A stretch of DNA of 64,000 bases, taken from assembly GCF_001761465.1 (NCBI RefSeq), contig NZ_CP017479.1, positions 3,286,001-3,350,000 of the forward strand, in the 5' to 3' direction. This DNA comes from Flavobacterium gilvum. Its GTDB lineage: Bacteria > Bacteroidota > Bacteroidia > Flavobacteriales > Flavobacteriaceae. The notes beneath the pieces are model-generated. The model searched no databases, was not told the DNA's origin, and saw only the letters and a program-made list of their open reading frames with translations. The first letter of the stretch is position 1. Each line of letters opens with the position of its first letter. This document shows, piece after piece, positions 20,444 to 29,889 of this stretch. The position numbers and the translations under genes were made by a program.

Positions 20444-23400
20444 ATGAAACTATTACCAAAAATGAAGCCAAAAACACACAGGCTTACGTTAAAACCATGG
20501 AAAACCATGAAATTAGCATCCACATTGGTTATTGCTCTTACATTACAAGTATCGGCAGCAGTATCTTCAAAAACAGTTACTTTATCACGAAAGAAGGAGT
20601 CTATTAATTTGACATCAGTCCAAAAGCAAATTAAAGGAAAAGTTGTTGATGAAAAAGGAATTCCCATCCCTGGAGCCAATATAACGGTTAAAGGTACCAA
20701 TATTGGTACTCAGGCAGATGCCGATGGTAAATTCTCTATCAGTGTTCCTGAAAACGGAGCAAAACTTATAGTCTCTTTCATTGGGTTTGATTCTCAAGAA
20801 GTTGCTATCGGAAACTCTACACTTACCATTGTTTTGAAAGAAACAGGCCAAAAACTGGATGAAGTAGTTGTGGTAGGTTATGGTACTCAAAAGAAAAAGG
20901 ATTTAGTTGGATCGGTAGCATCTGTTTCATCAAAAGATTTCAAAGAGCAAGCGGTTACCAATATATCACAAATATTGCAGGGACGTGCTTCGGGTGTGCA
21001 AGTTATATCAAATTCTGGGGCGCCAGGAGGAGCCGTTTCGGTACGTATTCGTGGAAACAATTCCATTGTAGGAGATAATAGCCCATTATATGTTGTTGAT
21101 GGCTTTGTGGGTACAGACCCCTCGTCTATAAACCCGAATGACATTGAGACCATGGACATATTGAAAGACGCTCCATCAACTGCTATTTACGGAAGCAGGG
21201 GAGCAAATGGTGTAATTGTTATTACTACAAAAAAAGGAAAGGCTGGGAAAAGCAATATTAGCTTTATGACTCAGTTAGGCGGAGGAAATGTAGTTAAAAA
21301 ATTAGATCTTTTAGGTGCAGCTGATTATGCAAGAACACTAAACGAACGTGCAGCTGCTACAGGTCTTCCTCCAGTATTTACGCAGCAGCAAATTAATAAT
21401 TATGCGGCTAACGGTGGTACCGACTGGCAGAATGAAATTTTTAGATCAATGTTGTCTCAGGAATATCAATTAAATATTTCGGGAGGTAATGAAAAAACCA
21501 ATTATTTCACCAGCGGAAACTATTTAAATCAATCAGGTATTCTTCTTAATACTGGTCTGAAAAGGTATGCACTAAGAATTGGTTTAAATTCAAAACTAAC
21601 CGATAAATTGTCGCTTCATTTAAATTCTTCTGCAACAAGAAATGAAGTTCTCAATGGTGCTGCTGGGTCAGGTGGTCGCTTTTCATCTATTAATCAGGCT
21701 ATCACATGGTCTCCAACAGAACCTGTAAGAGATGCTAATGGCAAATATACCCGAGTTGACCCTTACAATTCAATCGATTTTAATCCAGTAGCCTATGCAA
21801 CTGATCAAAGCAATGTTTCTAATAATTCTTTGTTTACCTCTGTTGTCGGTTTGAAATATGAATTCATTCCTGGTCTTACTTTTGATGCAACGGGTGGTTT
21901 GAATTATAATAATATTCAAAACTTAAACTTCTCTGATGCAACAATCAATTCTTTGTTTCAGGCGAATGCTGGACGATCTTCTACTGAGAATATAGGTGTA
22001 CAGAGTACTAACAATTTAACTTATGCACATACTTTTAACAATGCACATAATTTAGTACTTACTGGAGTTATTGAATATCAATCCTATACATCTAATTACT
22101 TTAATGCAAGCGGAAACAACTTAACGTATCCAGAGACAAAGTATTACAATATTGGCTTATCGGGGACGTATGGTATAGGCTCAGGTTATACTGAATCTAC
22201 ATTATTATCCTACTTAGGAAGAGCTACTTATGACTACAAAGGTATTTATTATGTAAGTGCTTCTGTGAGACGTGATGGTTCATCGAAATTCCAAAAGGAC
22301 AACCAATACAGTACTTTCCCTTCTGCTGGTGCAGCATGGAAAATTTCGGAAATGGATTTTATGAAAAACAAAACCTTTTTCAATTCGTTAAAATTTAGAG
22401 GTGGTTATGGCCTTACAGGTAATCAAGCTATCAATCCATACCAAACCTTAAGTCTTTATAATACAGCAACAACTACGATTGATCCAGGTAAAGCAAATCC
22501 AGGTATTGTTCTAGGTAATCCAGGAAATCCTGATCTTAAATGGGAAACTACAAGACAGTGGGATTTGGGTCTTGATGCCGATATGTTCGACAACAGAGTT
22601 TCTTTTACTGCTGATTATTATGACAAACTTACGGATAATCTATTGCTTAATGTTCCAGTGCCAGCATACATGGGTGGTGGAAGTGTGTTATCTAATGTGG
22701 GAGCGGTTAGTAACAAAGGACTCGAATTTTCATTAACGTATCGTAATTCAAAAGATGCACAGGTTCATTGGTCAAGTAGTGCTAATCTTTCTTTCTTGAG
22801 AAACAAAATTGAATCATTGTATTCTCCAAGCAATATTCCAAGTAGTACAGCAGAATTTATGTTAATACCCGGCCAACCTATGGGTACTTTTTGGGGATTG
22901 ACTTATCTAGGAACATGGAAACCGAGCGAAGCAGCTGCAGCTGCAGCCTATAACAATAAACCAGGTGATTCTAAATATTTAGATTTAAATGGTGATCATA
23001 TCATAGACGGAAGTGATTACCACGCAATTGGTCACGGCTTGCCAAAATACACTTGGGGTTGGAACAACGATTTTGTATGGAAAGGATTAACATTGAATGT
23101 ATTTATACAAAGTGCTGGTGGATTTGATAAACTGGATGGTTCAATTGGAACAATTTACGCGGGGCTTCGTCAGGCAACTGCAGCCGGTATTGCAGACCGA
23201 TACATTCCAGGGGTAAACGAGACATCTGATATTCCAGCTTTTAGCTTAACCGATAAAAATTACTCACCATCAACAAGATTTTTGGAAGATGCAACTTATA
23301 TCAGATTAAAAAATATAAGCCTTAGCTACCAAATTCCTAAAGAATACTTTAAAGGTTTTGGTGCAACGGTATTCTTGCGTGGAACCAATTTAATTACCAT

Positions 23401-23536
23401 AACAAAGTATAAAGGATTTGATCCAGAAACCAATAGCTTAACAACAGGTGCAGGAAGTGATGTGAACCAAAGTCTTGATAATGCTTCATATCCAAACGCA
23501 AAATTAGTTACACTTGGTGTTAAGTTGGAACTTTAA
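20444..23536 (+). CDS. SusC/RagA-family TonB-linked outer membrane transporter
   Basis: A TonB-dependent barrel that imports oligosaccharides or peptides together with its SusD partner. 1030 residues: signal region (about 1-46), CarboxypepD_reg-like domain (about 63-140, IKGKVVDEKGIPIPGANI), TonB box region DEVVVVGYG, plug domain (about 150-270), then the barrel to NAKLVTLGVKLEL. There is no STN domain, so no direct anti-sigma signalling is expected. The extended leader (KPWKTMKLASTLVIALTL) is reminiscent of Sphingobacteria-type SusC proteins, which hints at transfer but is weak evidence. No polysaccharide-degrading enzyme is adjacent, so the substrate is unknown. Confidence 0.93.
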   Translation: MKLLPKMKPKTHRLTLKPWKTMKLASTLVIALTLQVSAAVSSKTVTLSRKKESINLTSVQKQIKGKVVDEKGIPIPGANITVKGTNIGTQADADGKFSISVPENGAKLIVSFIGFDSQEVAIGNSTLTIVLKETGQKLDEVVVVGYGTQKKKDLVGSVASVSSKDFKEQAVTNISQILQGRASGVQVISNSGAPGGAVSVRIRGNNSIVGDNSPLYVVDGFVGTDPSSINPNDIETMDILKDAPSTAIYGSRGANGVIVITTKKGKAGKSNISFMTQLGGGNVVKKLDLLGAADYARTLNERAAATGLPPVFTQQQINNYAANGGTDWQNEIFRSMLSQEYQLNISGGNEKTNYFTSGNYLNQSGILLNTGLKRYALRIGLNSKLTDKLSLHLNSSATRNEVLNGAAGSGGRFSSINQAITWSPTEPVRDANGKYTRVDPYNSIDFNPVAYATDQSNVSNNSLFTSVVGLKYEFIPGLTFDATGGLNYNNIQNLNFSDATINSLFQANAGRSSTENIGVQSTNNLTYAHTFNNAHNLVLTGVIEYQSYTSNYFNASGNNLTYPETKYYNIGLSGTYGIGSGYTESTLLSYLGRATYDYKGIYYVSASVRRDGSSKFQKDNQYSTFPSAGAAWKISEMDFMKNKTFFNSLKFRGGYGLTGNQAINPYQTLSLYNTATTTIDPGKANPGIVLGNPGNPDLKWETTRQWDLGLDADMFDNRVSFTADYYDKLTDNLLLNVPVPAYMGGGSVLSNVGAVSNKGLEFSLTYRNSKDAQVHWSSSANLSFLRNKIESLYSPSNIPSSTAEFMLIPGQPMGTFWGLTYLGTWKPSEAAAAAAYNNKPGDSKYLDLNGDHIIDGSDYHAIGHGLPKYTWGWNNDFVWKGLTLNVFIQSAGGFDKLDGSIGTIYAGLRQATAAGIADRYIPGVNETSDIPAFSLTDKNYSPSTRFLEDATYIRLKNISLSYQIPKEYFKGFGATVFLRGTNLITITKYKGFDPETNSLTTGAGSDVNQSLDNASYPNAKLVTLGVKLEL

Positions 23537-23614
23537 CTAATAGGGATTTAATTAAAATCAATAAAAATATTATTCATTACAACCAATAGCAATACTGGTT
23601 TAAAATAAATCGAA

Positions 23615-25072
23615 ATGAAAAAACTTATTTATTCACTTTTGCTCGGTTTCGCTGCAGTGAGCTGCACTAAAGAGCTTACCGAAGACCCTAAAGGGTTGTT
23701 AGCAAGTAATACAGCACTTAATACATTGCCTGGCTTGCAAACCGCTATTGTTGGAGCCTATAAACCTTTAAAAGATGGTTATAATTCTGGTTTTGGTAGT
23801 GCAGCATTAGATGCAGTAGTAATGGGGTCTGATGATCTTACCACCCATCCTTCCAGTAATAAACAAGAACTGAGAGAAATGGATCAATTTGCTGTAAATT
23901 CAACCAATAGTAGAATTTATGTTATCTGGCTCGGTTGCTATAAAGCCATACAAAACGCCAATGCGATTATTGATAATTATGAAAAGGTAGGTAATACTGC
24001 CGAAATTAAGCAAATTGGAGGCGAAGCTTATTTCATAAGAGCGTATTCTTATTTTTGGCTTACCAGACTTTGGGGTAACGTTCCTATTATTTCAAGTTCA
24101 ACTTATACAAGCAGTTTGTTAAGCGTTTCGAAATCCGACCCTGCAACGATATATAAATTAATTGAATCTGATTTAAAAAATGCTGAAACCTTGATGGGGA
24201 ACACTAAACCTGCTGCAGGGAGAGTAAATGCTGGAGCAGCAAAAGCAGTGCTTGCCGAAGTTTATTTAACTGAAGCGGGATGGCCTCTTAAAGATGCATC
24301 CAAATATCAATTGGCTGCTGCTAAAGCAAAAGAGGTGATTGATAATAGTGCAAAGTACGGTTTTGACCTTGTTCCAAATTTGGCTACGCTCTGGTCGGGC
24401 ACTACTACCAGCAACAACACGGTTGAAGATGTATTTACGTTGCAATTTTGTTCAAGCTGTGGTAATCCAAGTACTTTAAACGGAAAATCATCTATGGCTG
24501 ATCCAGAAGAATCAGGTTGGGCCGATTATTGTGCAGAAGTAACGTTCTATAATAATTTCCCGGATGGCATACGTAAAGACTTGACTTTTCAATCTGTATT
24601 CACCAAGCCTAATGGTACGACTGTTACTTGGCAGAATAGTACTATCAGACACCCGTTCTTTAAAAAATTTAGAGTGAATACTCCAACTCCTAACTTTGCT
24701 ACATCCAGTACCGATCAATCGGTTAAATTATTGCGTTATGCTCAAGTATTGCTTACTTACGCCGAGGCTCAGGCAAGATCTAGTGCAGCGCCATCTACAG
24801 ATGCCTATGCCGCTGTTAACCGTATAAGAACACGTGCAGGATTGCCAAATTTAGCGGCAGGATTGTCTTCGGCTGCATTTGCCGATGCTGTTGTTCAGGA
24901 AAGAGCTTGGGAATTGGCTGGTGAATATACCCGTTGGTTCGATTTACAACGCCTACAAAAGGTAGAACAGGCTAATGCTAATAAAGCACCAGATGATCTA
25001 AAACCAGTAGGCCCAATTAAATATTGGTTGCCTATTCCTTACAAGGATGTACAAATTAACACAGGCTTATAA
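23615..25072 (+). CDS. SusD/RagB-family nutrient-binding lipoprotein
   Basis: A surface lipoprotein that caps the SusC barrel and binds the substrate. The signal ends at the lipobox GFAAVSC (Cys 17). The SusD helical repeats follow, with the characteristic GEAYFIRAYSYFWLTRLWGN-type segment (about 130-150) and AKAVLAEVYL (about 210). The C-terminal part is typical: ERAWELAGEYTRWFDLQR and YWLPIPYKDVQIN. Length 485 is normal. It lies 78 bases after susC and completes an orphan pair. Confidence 0.93.
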   Translation: MKKLIYSLLLGFAAVSCTKELTEDPKGLLASNTALNTLPGLQTAIVGAYKPLKDGYNSGFGSAALDAVVMGSDDLTTHPSSNKQELREMDQFAVNSTNSRIYVIWLGCYKAIQNANAIIDNYEKVGNTAEIKQIGGEAYFIRAYSYFWLTRLWGNVPIISSSTYTSSLLSVSKSDPATIYKLIESDLKNAETLMGNTKPAAGRVNAGAAKAVLAEVYLTEAGWPLKDASKYQLAAAKAKEVIDNSAKYGFDLVPNLATLWSGTTTSNNTVEDVFTLQFCSSCGNPSTLNGKSSMADPEESGWADYCAEVTFYNNFPDGIRKDLTFQSVFTKPNGTTVTWQNSTIRHPFFKKFRVNTPTPNFATSSTDQSVKLLRYAQVLLTYAEAQARSSAAPSTDAYAAVNRIRTRAGLPNLAAGLSSAAFADAVVQERAWELAGEYTRWFDLQRLQKVEQANANKAPDDLKPVGPIKYWLPIPYKDVQINTGL

Positions 25073-25091
25073 GAAAGGTCTATAAATAATA

Positions 25092-25124
25092 ATGAGCTCG
25101 ATATTGCATCGGGCTCATTTTTTT
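25092..25124 (+). terminator. Terminator after susD
   Basis: ATGAGCTCGAT and ATCGGGCTCAT form an 11-bp stem with one G-T pair, followed by a run of T, 20 bases past the susD stop. Confidence 0.85.
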
Positions 25125-25132
25125 CTGCCCTA

Positions 25133-25540
25133 CTACGTTGCTGGGAATTTAGACATATCCATATAGAAAATTTCCCACGTATGTCCGTCAAAATCTTCAA
25201 TAGTACGTTGCTGCATAAAACCATAATCTTTCATTTCGCTCGGTTCTATTCCGCCAGCTTTTAGTCCATTTGCCACAATGCTGTTTACTTCATCAACGCT
25301 TTCTGTCGATAACGAAAAAAGACCCGCTACTTTTGATTTGGTGTCTGCGATAGGTTTGGTTGCAAAGCCAGAAAATTTTTCGTGTGTCAGCAACATTACA
25401 AAAATACTATCACTCCAAACCATACACTTTCCGCTGTCATCCGAAAATTGAGGATTGTTTGTAAAGCCCAATGCAGTATAAAAGTCCAACGATTTTTGCA
25501 AATCGGTTACTGCTAAATTGATAAAAATTTGTTTCGCCAT
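25133..25540 (-). CDS. VOC (glyoxalase/bleomycin-resistance fold) family protein
   Basis: 135 residues with the two beta-alpha-beta-beta-beta modules of the vicinal oxygen chelate fold. It opens FINLAVTDLQKSLDFYTALGF and ends DFDGHTWEIFYMDMS, the pattern of the PhnB/YaeR-like subgroup. The conserved glutamate of the metal site is likely the E in TWEIFYMD. The substrate is unknown. The SRPBCC gene upstream is on the same strand but is separated by a palindromic repeat. Confidence 0.85.
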   Translation of the reverse strand: MAKQIFINLAVTDLQKSLDFYTALGFTNNPQFSDDSGKCMVWSDSIFVMLLTHEKFSGFATKPIADTKSKVAGLFSLSTESVDEVNSIVANGLKAGGIEPSEMKDYGFMQQRTIEDFDGHTWEIFYMDMSKFPAT

Positions 25541-25610
25541 TTTTTAGTTTTTTAAAAAGACTGTTTGTTATTTGTAGTAAGCTATGTTTTATGAACAAAG
25601 TTCAGTGGTT

Positions 25611-25685
25611 TTGTCATTTCGACGAAGGAGAAATCACATAGCTTGAGCAACTGTTGGGATTCCTCCTACGTCGGAATGACAAACA
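25611..25685. repeat. Palindromic repeat, family A, copy 1 (diverged)
   Basis: The arms TGTCATTTCGACGAAGGAG and CTCCTACGTCGGAATGACA form an imperfect inverted repeat around about 20 bases. It is related to the better-matched copies at 29.2 and 29.7 kb. Confidence 0.75.
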
Positions 25686-25722
25686 TAGGGTGATTTATTT
25701 CTATGTTTGTTTTAATACCAAA

Positions 25723-26172
25723 TTAAGCATCTGGGATATTTGGTTCTACCAAACGTTTTAATTTGTCTAATGATTCCTGCCAACCCAGATAACACATTTC
25801 TGTTGGTATGGCATCGGGGATTCCTTCCTGTGTAGCAAAAAGTTCGGTACCACATAGTACTTTTCGTAATTCTATGGTCGTAATCATTTGTCCCGGTAAA
25901 TTTGGGTCATCAAAATGGTCGGTGTATTTTAATCTTTCATTTGGTATAATTTCCAAATATTCACCACCAAATGAATGACTATTACCCGTGGTAAAATTGG
26001 TAAACGACATTTTGTATTTTCCGCCAATTTGTACGTCCATACTATGAACTTTACAAACAAAACCATAAGGAGGTAACCAGGAAGCCATTGCGTCTGCATC
26101 TGTAAATGCTCTGTAGACTTTTTCGGGAGGTGCCGAAAAAACTCTATGAAGGGTAACCTTATTATTTGCCAT
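25723..26172 (-). CDS. SRPBCC/AHSA1-like domain protein
   Basis: 149 residues of the START/Bet v1-like fold. The start ANNKVTLHRVFSAPPEKVYRAFTDADAMASWLPP is typical of AHSA1-like proteins, as is the later YKMSFTNFTTG and the helix before the C-terminus (GWQESLDKLKRLVEP). Such proteins bind hydrophobic ligands or act as stress-linked factors. ATG 26172 is preferred over the in-frame 26211, because homologues start near MxNNKVTLHR. No partner is obvious; an ArsR regulator, often adjacent to this family, is absent. Confidence 0.82.
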   Translation of the reverse strand: MANNKVTLHRVFSAPPEKVYRAFTDADAMASWLPPYGFVCKVHSMDVQIGGKYKMSFTNFTTGNSHSFGGEYLEIIPNERLKYTDHFDDPNLPGQMITTIELRKVLCGTELFATQEGIPDAIPTEMCYLGWQESLDKLKRLVEPNIPDA

Positions 26173-26349
26173 ATTGTTGTTTTTTAGATAGTTAAAATTA
26201 ATATTTTCCAAGTTAATTTAATATTTTTTAAGTTAACTTTTGATTATTCTTTTTATAAATATAAAAGAATTCGGTTTAAATTTTATAATTGAATTAACAT
26301 ATCAGAATAAATAACTGAGGGTTAATGATTAATTTTGTGCAAAAGTATC

Positions 26350-27372
26350 ATGATGCAAAAACCCCCAATCCCGATATCCTTATTAGAGTTAGCCATAATC
26401 ACACAGGAAAGTGATGCTGCAGAAACAATGCAAAAAACCAAAGAACTGGCGCAATTGGCCGATGATTTGGGCTATAAACGAATTTGGTTAGCTGAACACC
26501 ACAATATGGCTCATGTTGCGAGTACGGCAACAGTTGTTTTAATTGGCTATGTTGCGAGTCAAACCAAAAAAATAAGAGTTGGTTCGGGCGGAATCATGCT
26601 GCCCAATCATTCGCCTTTGATTATTGCCGAACAATTTGGAACATTAGGAATTCTGTATCCAGAAAGAATCGATCTTGGTTTAGGAAGAGCTCCCGGAACC
26701 GATTCGCTGACCGCACAAGCCATCAGACCCGATTTTTTAGAAGAATCTCAGCGGTTTCCTATGAATGTAAAGACCTTACAAGATTATTTTTCGGAAGAAA
26801 ATGCCGTGTCCAAAGTGCGGGCTTTTCCAGCAGAAGGAGTAAATGTCCCCGTTTGGATTTTAGGTTCGAGCATGGACAGCGCAACATTGGCAGCGGCTTA
26901 TGGACTCCCGTATGCTTTTGCTGGACATTTTGCGCCAAGGCAAATGATTCAGGCTTTTGAATATTATCGGGAAAACTTTAAACCTTCGGCATATTTGGAT
27001 AAGCCAAAAACGCTGGCTTGCGTAAATGTAATTGCTGCCGATACAGACAATGAAGCCCGGGTTTTATCCACCAGTTTGTACCTAATGTTTCTGAATTTGG
27101 TTCGGAATGACCGTAAGCCTTTGCAACCGCCTATAGAATCTTTGAATGTAATTATGAATGAGGCTGAGCGTTATCATGTGAATCAAATGACCGCCTGCAC
27201 TTTTGCGGGAAGCAAAGAAAAACTGATTAACGATCTAAAAGAGTTCATAGAATATTCCCGTGTGGATGAACTAATGATTGCCTGTCCAATTTTTAATCAT
27301 CATGATAAATTAAAGAGTTTACAGATAACCAAGTCGGTTATTGATGCCATAAATGAGCCGGAAACGGTATAA
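26350..27372 (+). CDS. LLM-class flavin-dependent oxidoreductase
   Basis: A luciferase-like monooxygenase of about 340 residues, alkanal monooxygenase-like subgroup. RIWLAEHHNM, VGSGGIMLPNHSPLIIAEQFGTL and RIDLGLGRAPGTD (about residues 45-115) are the standard signatures of this TIM-barrel FMN family. The frame opens at GTG 26335, but a TAATTTTG promoter-like box at 26330-26337 overlaps it, so ATG 26350 or 26353 is more likely. The substrate is unknown. The ABC transporter follows 57 bases later. Confidence 0.88.
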   Translation: MMQKPPIPISLLELAIITQESDAAETMQKTKELAQLADDLGYKRIWLAEHHNMAHVASTATVVLIGYVASQTKKIRVGSGGIMLPNHSPLIIAEQFGTLGILYPERIDLGLGRAPGTDSLTAQAIRPDFLEESQRFPMNVKTLQDYFSEENAVSKVRAFPAEGVNVPVWILGSSMDSATLAAAYGLPYAFAGHFAPRQMIQAFEYYRENFKPSAYLDKPKTLACVNVIAADTDNEARVLSTSLYLMFLNLVRNDRKPLQPPIESLNVIMNEAERYHVNQMTACTFAGSKEKLINDLKEFIEYSRVDELMIACPIFNHHDKLKSLQITKSVIDAINEPETV

Positions 27373-27429
27373 AATTCTACAAAACTGCATTCAATAGTTG
27401 TAGTTTTGCATTTCAACTATAGAAAAAAA

Positions 27430-29184
27430 ATGAAAATATTATATACCTACATCAAAGAACATAAGCCATTATTGTTTTTAGCATTATTTTTGGCTGCTAT
27501 TAATCAGTGTTTTTCATTATGCGATTCAATTATTATTGGTAAACTACTCAATCAATGTGGTGTTGGTGTTGCCGGTTTCAATCATAATTTTGGACTTTTC
27601 ACAAAAGCAGTTTTGGGCTGGTTGGCACTTTCTCTGGGTGCTGCAATGATGTCTAGAATCGCCAAGAATTTTCAGGATTATTTCACCAATATTATTATTC
27701 AGCGGACCGGTGCCAAAATGTACACCGATGGAATTCAAAAGGCATTGGAACTACCCTTTCAGGATTTTGAGGATCAGCGAAGCGGTGAAACATTGGGTAA
27801 ACTTCAAAAGGTAAAAATTGATTGCGAAAAGTTTATCACTTTGGCTATTTCATTGGTTTTTCAAACACTTATCGGGATTGTGTTTGTGATGGCTTATGCG
27901 ATAAACATCCATTGGATGCTCGGACCTATTTTTTTGGCAACAGTTCCGGTAGTTGCATTTGTCAGTTCCTTTTTGGGCAAAAAAATAAAAAAAGTTTCAA
28001 GAGAAATTCTAGGCGAAACCACAGCATTGGCTGGAGCTACAACCGAGTCTTTACGCAATATTGAATTGGTAAAAAGTTTGGGATTAACAGATCAGGAAGT
28101 GAATCGTCTCAATAGTACCACGATAAAAATATTAGGATTGGAGTTAAAAAAAGTGCGCTTTATCCGTTCGTTGAGTTTTATTCAGGGGACAACGGTTCAT
28201 TTCATGAGAACGACTTTGGTTTTTGCATTATATATGTTCATTTTCCAAGGAATTATTAAGCCGGGAGATATGATAACGCTAATGTTTTTCTCTTTCTTCT
28301 TGTTTAATCCGTTGCAGGAGCTTGGAAACGTGATTGCCACTTATAATGAAACGAAAGCTTCGATGGATAATTTTGGTAATTTGATGAATGCCAAAAGTGA
28401 AGAAAAACCGCTGCACCCAAAAACAATCGGTTTTATTGATAATTTAAAATTTTCGAATATTTCGTTCAAGCATCAAACAGCCACTTCGCATGCCGTCAAA
28501 GATATTTCATTTGAAGCAAAAGCTGGGGAAACCATTGCTTTTGTTGGGCCTTCGGGAAGTGGCAAAACTACTTTGGTCAAAATGTTGGTGGGTCTGTACA
28601 CGCCCGAAGAAGGTGATATTTTTTATAATGGCAAAAATGCCAAAGACATCGATTTGACCGAACTTCGACAACAATTGGGTTTTGTGACTCAGGATGCACA
28701 ACTGTTTTCTGGAACGATAAAAGACAATTTGTTGTTTGTAAAACCCAATGCGACTGATGAAGAAATAAATGATGTTTTGCAAAAATCAGCCTGTCAAAAT
28801 TTATTGGCTCGCGCCGAAAAAGGTTTGGATACCACTATTGGTGAAGGCGGTATCAAAGTATCTGGAGGTGAAAAACAGCGATTATCCATAGCAAGAGCTT
28901 TGTTGAGAAATCCAAGATTATTATTGTTTGATGAAGCAACATCTGCTTTGGATTCTATTACCGAAGAGGAAATTACCAAAACAATCAAGAGTATTTCTTC
29001 CAAGCAAGACCAGATCACTGTGTTAATCGCACATCGTTTGTCTACTATTATGCATGCTGACCGAATCTATGTTTTGGAGCAAGGTGCTATTATCGAGCAA
29101 GGAAGACATCATGATTTACTTGATGAAAAAGGGTTGTATTACGCCATGTGGAGACAGCAGATTGGGGAACGGAAGTTGGTGTAG
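27430..29184 (+). CDS. ABC transporter, fused permease and ATPase
   Basis: A homodimeric type IV ABC exporter half, 584 residues. Six membrane helices lie in residues about 10-310, with the EEKP linker just before the nucleotide-binding domain. That domain (about 335-575) has Walker A GPSGSGKTT, Q-loop TQDAQLF, signature VSGGEKQRL, Walker B LLLFDEATSALD and H-loop AHRLST. The frame could start 24 bases earlier, but ATG 27430 (MKILYTYIKEHKP) fits the family. It probably exports a lipid, peptide or drug; the sequence does not say which. A palindromic repeat follows 34 bases after the stop. Confidence 0.93.
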   Translation: MKILYTYIKEHKPLLFLALFLAAINQCFSLCDSIIIGKLLNQCGVGVAGFNHNFGLFTKAVLGWLALSLGAAMMSRIAKNFQDYFTNIIIQRTGAKMYTDGIQKALELPFQDFEDQRSGETLGKLQKVKIDCEKFITLAISLVFQTLIGIVFVMAYAINIHWMLGPIFLATVPVVAFVSSFLGKKIKKVSREILGETTALAGATTESLRNIELVKSLGLTDQEVNRLNSTTIKILGLELKKVRFIRSLSFIQGTTVHFMRTTLVFALYMFIFQGIIKPGDMITLMFFSFFLFNPLQELGNVIATYNETKASMDNFGNLMNAKSEEKPLHPKTIGFIDNLKFSNISFKHQTATSHAVKDISFEAKAGETIAFVGPSGSGKTTLVKMLVGLYTPEEGDIFYNGKNAKDIDLTELRQQLGFVTQDAQLFSGTIKDNLLFVKPNATDEEINDVLQKSACQNLLARAEKGLDTTIGEGGIKVSGGEKQRLSIARALLRNPRLLLFDEATSALDSITEEEITKTIKSISSKQDQITVLIAHRLSTIMHADRIYVLEQGAIIEQGRHHDLLDEKGLYYAMWRQQIGERKLV

Positions 29185-29218
29185 ATTATTCGTTCAAGAA
29201 TAGATAGAAACAACTTTA

Positions 29219-29301
29219 TGTGATTCCTCCTCCGTCGGAATGACAAATTTAGGTGATATAAATCGTCCAGTTTTGTCATTCCGACGGAGGAGGAATCACA
29301 T
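29219..29301. repeat. Palindromic repeat, family A, copy 2
   Basis: The arms 29219-29247 and 29272-29301 are near-perfect inverted copies containing GATTCCTCCTCCGTCGGAAT. The right arm supplies the last codons and the stop codon of the GIY-YIG gene. Confidence 0.95.
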
Positions 29302-29623
29302 TGCTATTGACAAAATGATGGTTTAAAAATTCAAAATTATCATTAAATGAACGAATTAATTCTTTTTTTTTGTCTCTTCTCCAACCTTTAATTTCTTTTT
29401 CTCTAGCTATGGCCTGCTGTACCCAAGTATACTTTTCGTAATAAACCAAAAACTCGATATTATATTTTGAAGCAAAAGTTTTAATCCCTTTTTCGATGTT
29501 TTCTTTATGCTGTTGCAACCTTATTCCTAAATTATTTGTCATACCAATGTAATAGCTTGTTCTATATTTATTCGTGATGATATAAACATAATAGCTGTGA
29601 TAGCCTTCAGTAAATTCAATCAT
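29276..29623 (-). CDS. Small GIY-YIG endonuclease-like protein
   Basis: 115 residues made of a single GIY-YIG domain: YYVYIITN and YYIGMTNN give the two signature strands, RLQQHKENI supplies the catalytic arginine helix, and the metal-binding Glu probably lies in the AIAREKEIKGW helix. It belongs to the UvrC N-terminal/URI-like group, abundant in Bacteroidota and of unknown role. The striking point is its setting: palindromic repeats lie on both sides, and its final residues (NVIPPPSE, stop) are encoded by the right arm of one of them. It may be a mobile or repeat-associated nuclease. Confidence 0.9.
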   Translation of the reverse strand: MIEFTEGYHSYYVYIITNKYRTSYYIGMTNNLGIRLQQHKENIEKGIKTFASKYNIEFLVYYEKYTWVQQAIAREKEIKGWRRDKKKELIRSFNDNFEFLNHHFVNSNVIPPPSE

Positions 29624-29680
29624 AATTTAGGGTTTTTCTTGAAAGGTGTTCTAGTACTTATAATCACATATTATGGGATA

Positions 29681-29770
29681 AACTTTATGTGATTCCTCCT
29701 CCGTCGGAATGACACGCATACTTAATTAATTCTCGCTTTTTGCCATTCCGACGGAGGAGGAATCACATAC
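29681..29770. repeat. Palindromic repeat, family A, copy 3
   Basis: The arms 29681-29713 and 29741-29770 share the GATTCCTCCTCCGTCGGAAT core in inverted orientation. This copy lies just upstream of the GIY-YIG start and mirrors copy 2 on the gene's other side. Confidence 0.93.
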
Positions 29771-29850
29771 TGCGAGAACGCTAATAGAAGTAAATTATTG
29801 AAAAACTTATTAAAAATTTTATTTCAAAGATATTGCGTTCGAGATAGCTT

Positions 29851-29886
29851 AAGTTTATGTGATTCCGCATGCCTCGGAATGATAAA
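29851..29886. repeat. Palindromic repeat, family A, copy 4 (partial)
   Basis: AAGTTTATGTGATTCCGCATGCCTCGGAATGAT keeps the flanks of the family but has a shorter, changed centre. It abuts the stop codon of the 52-residue gene. Confidence 0.7.
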
Positions 29887-29889
29887 AAA

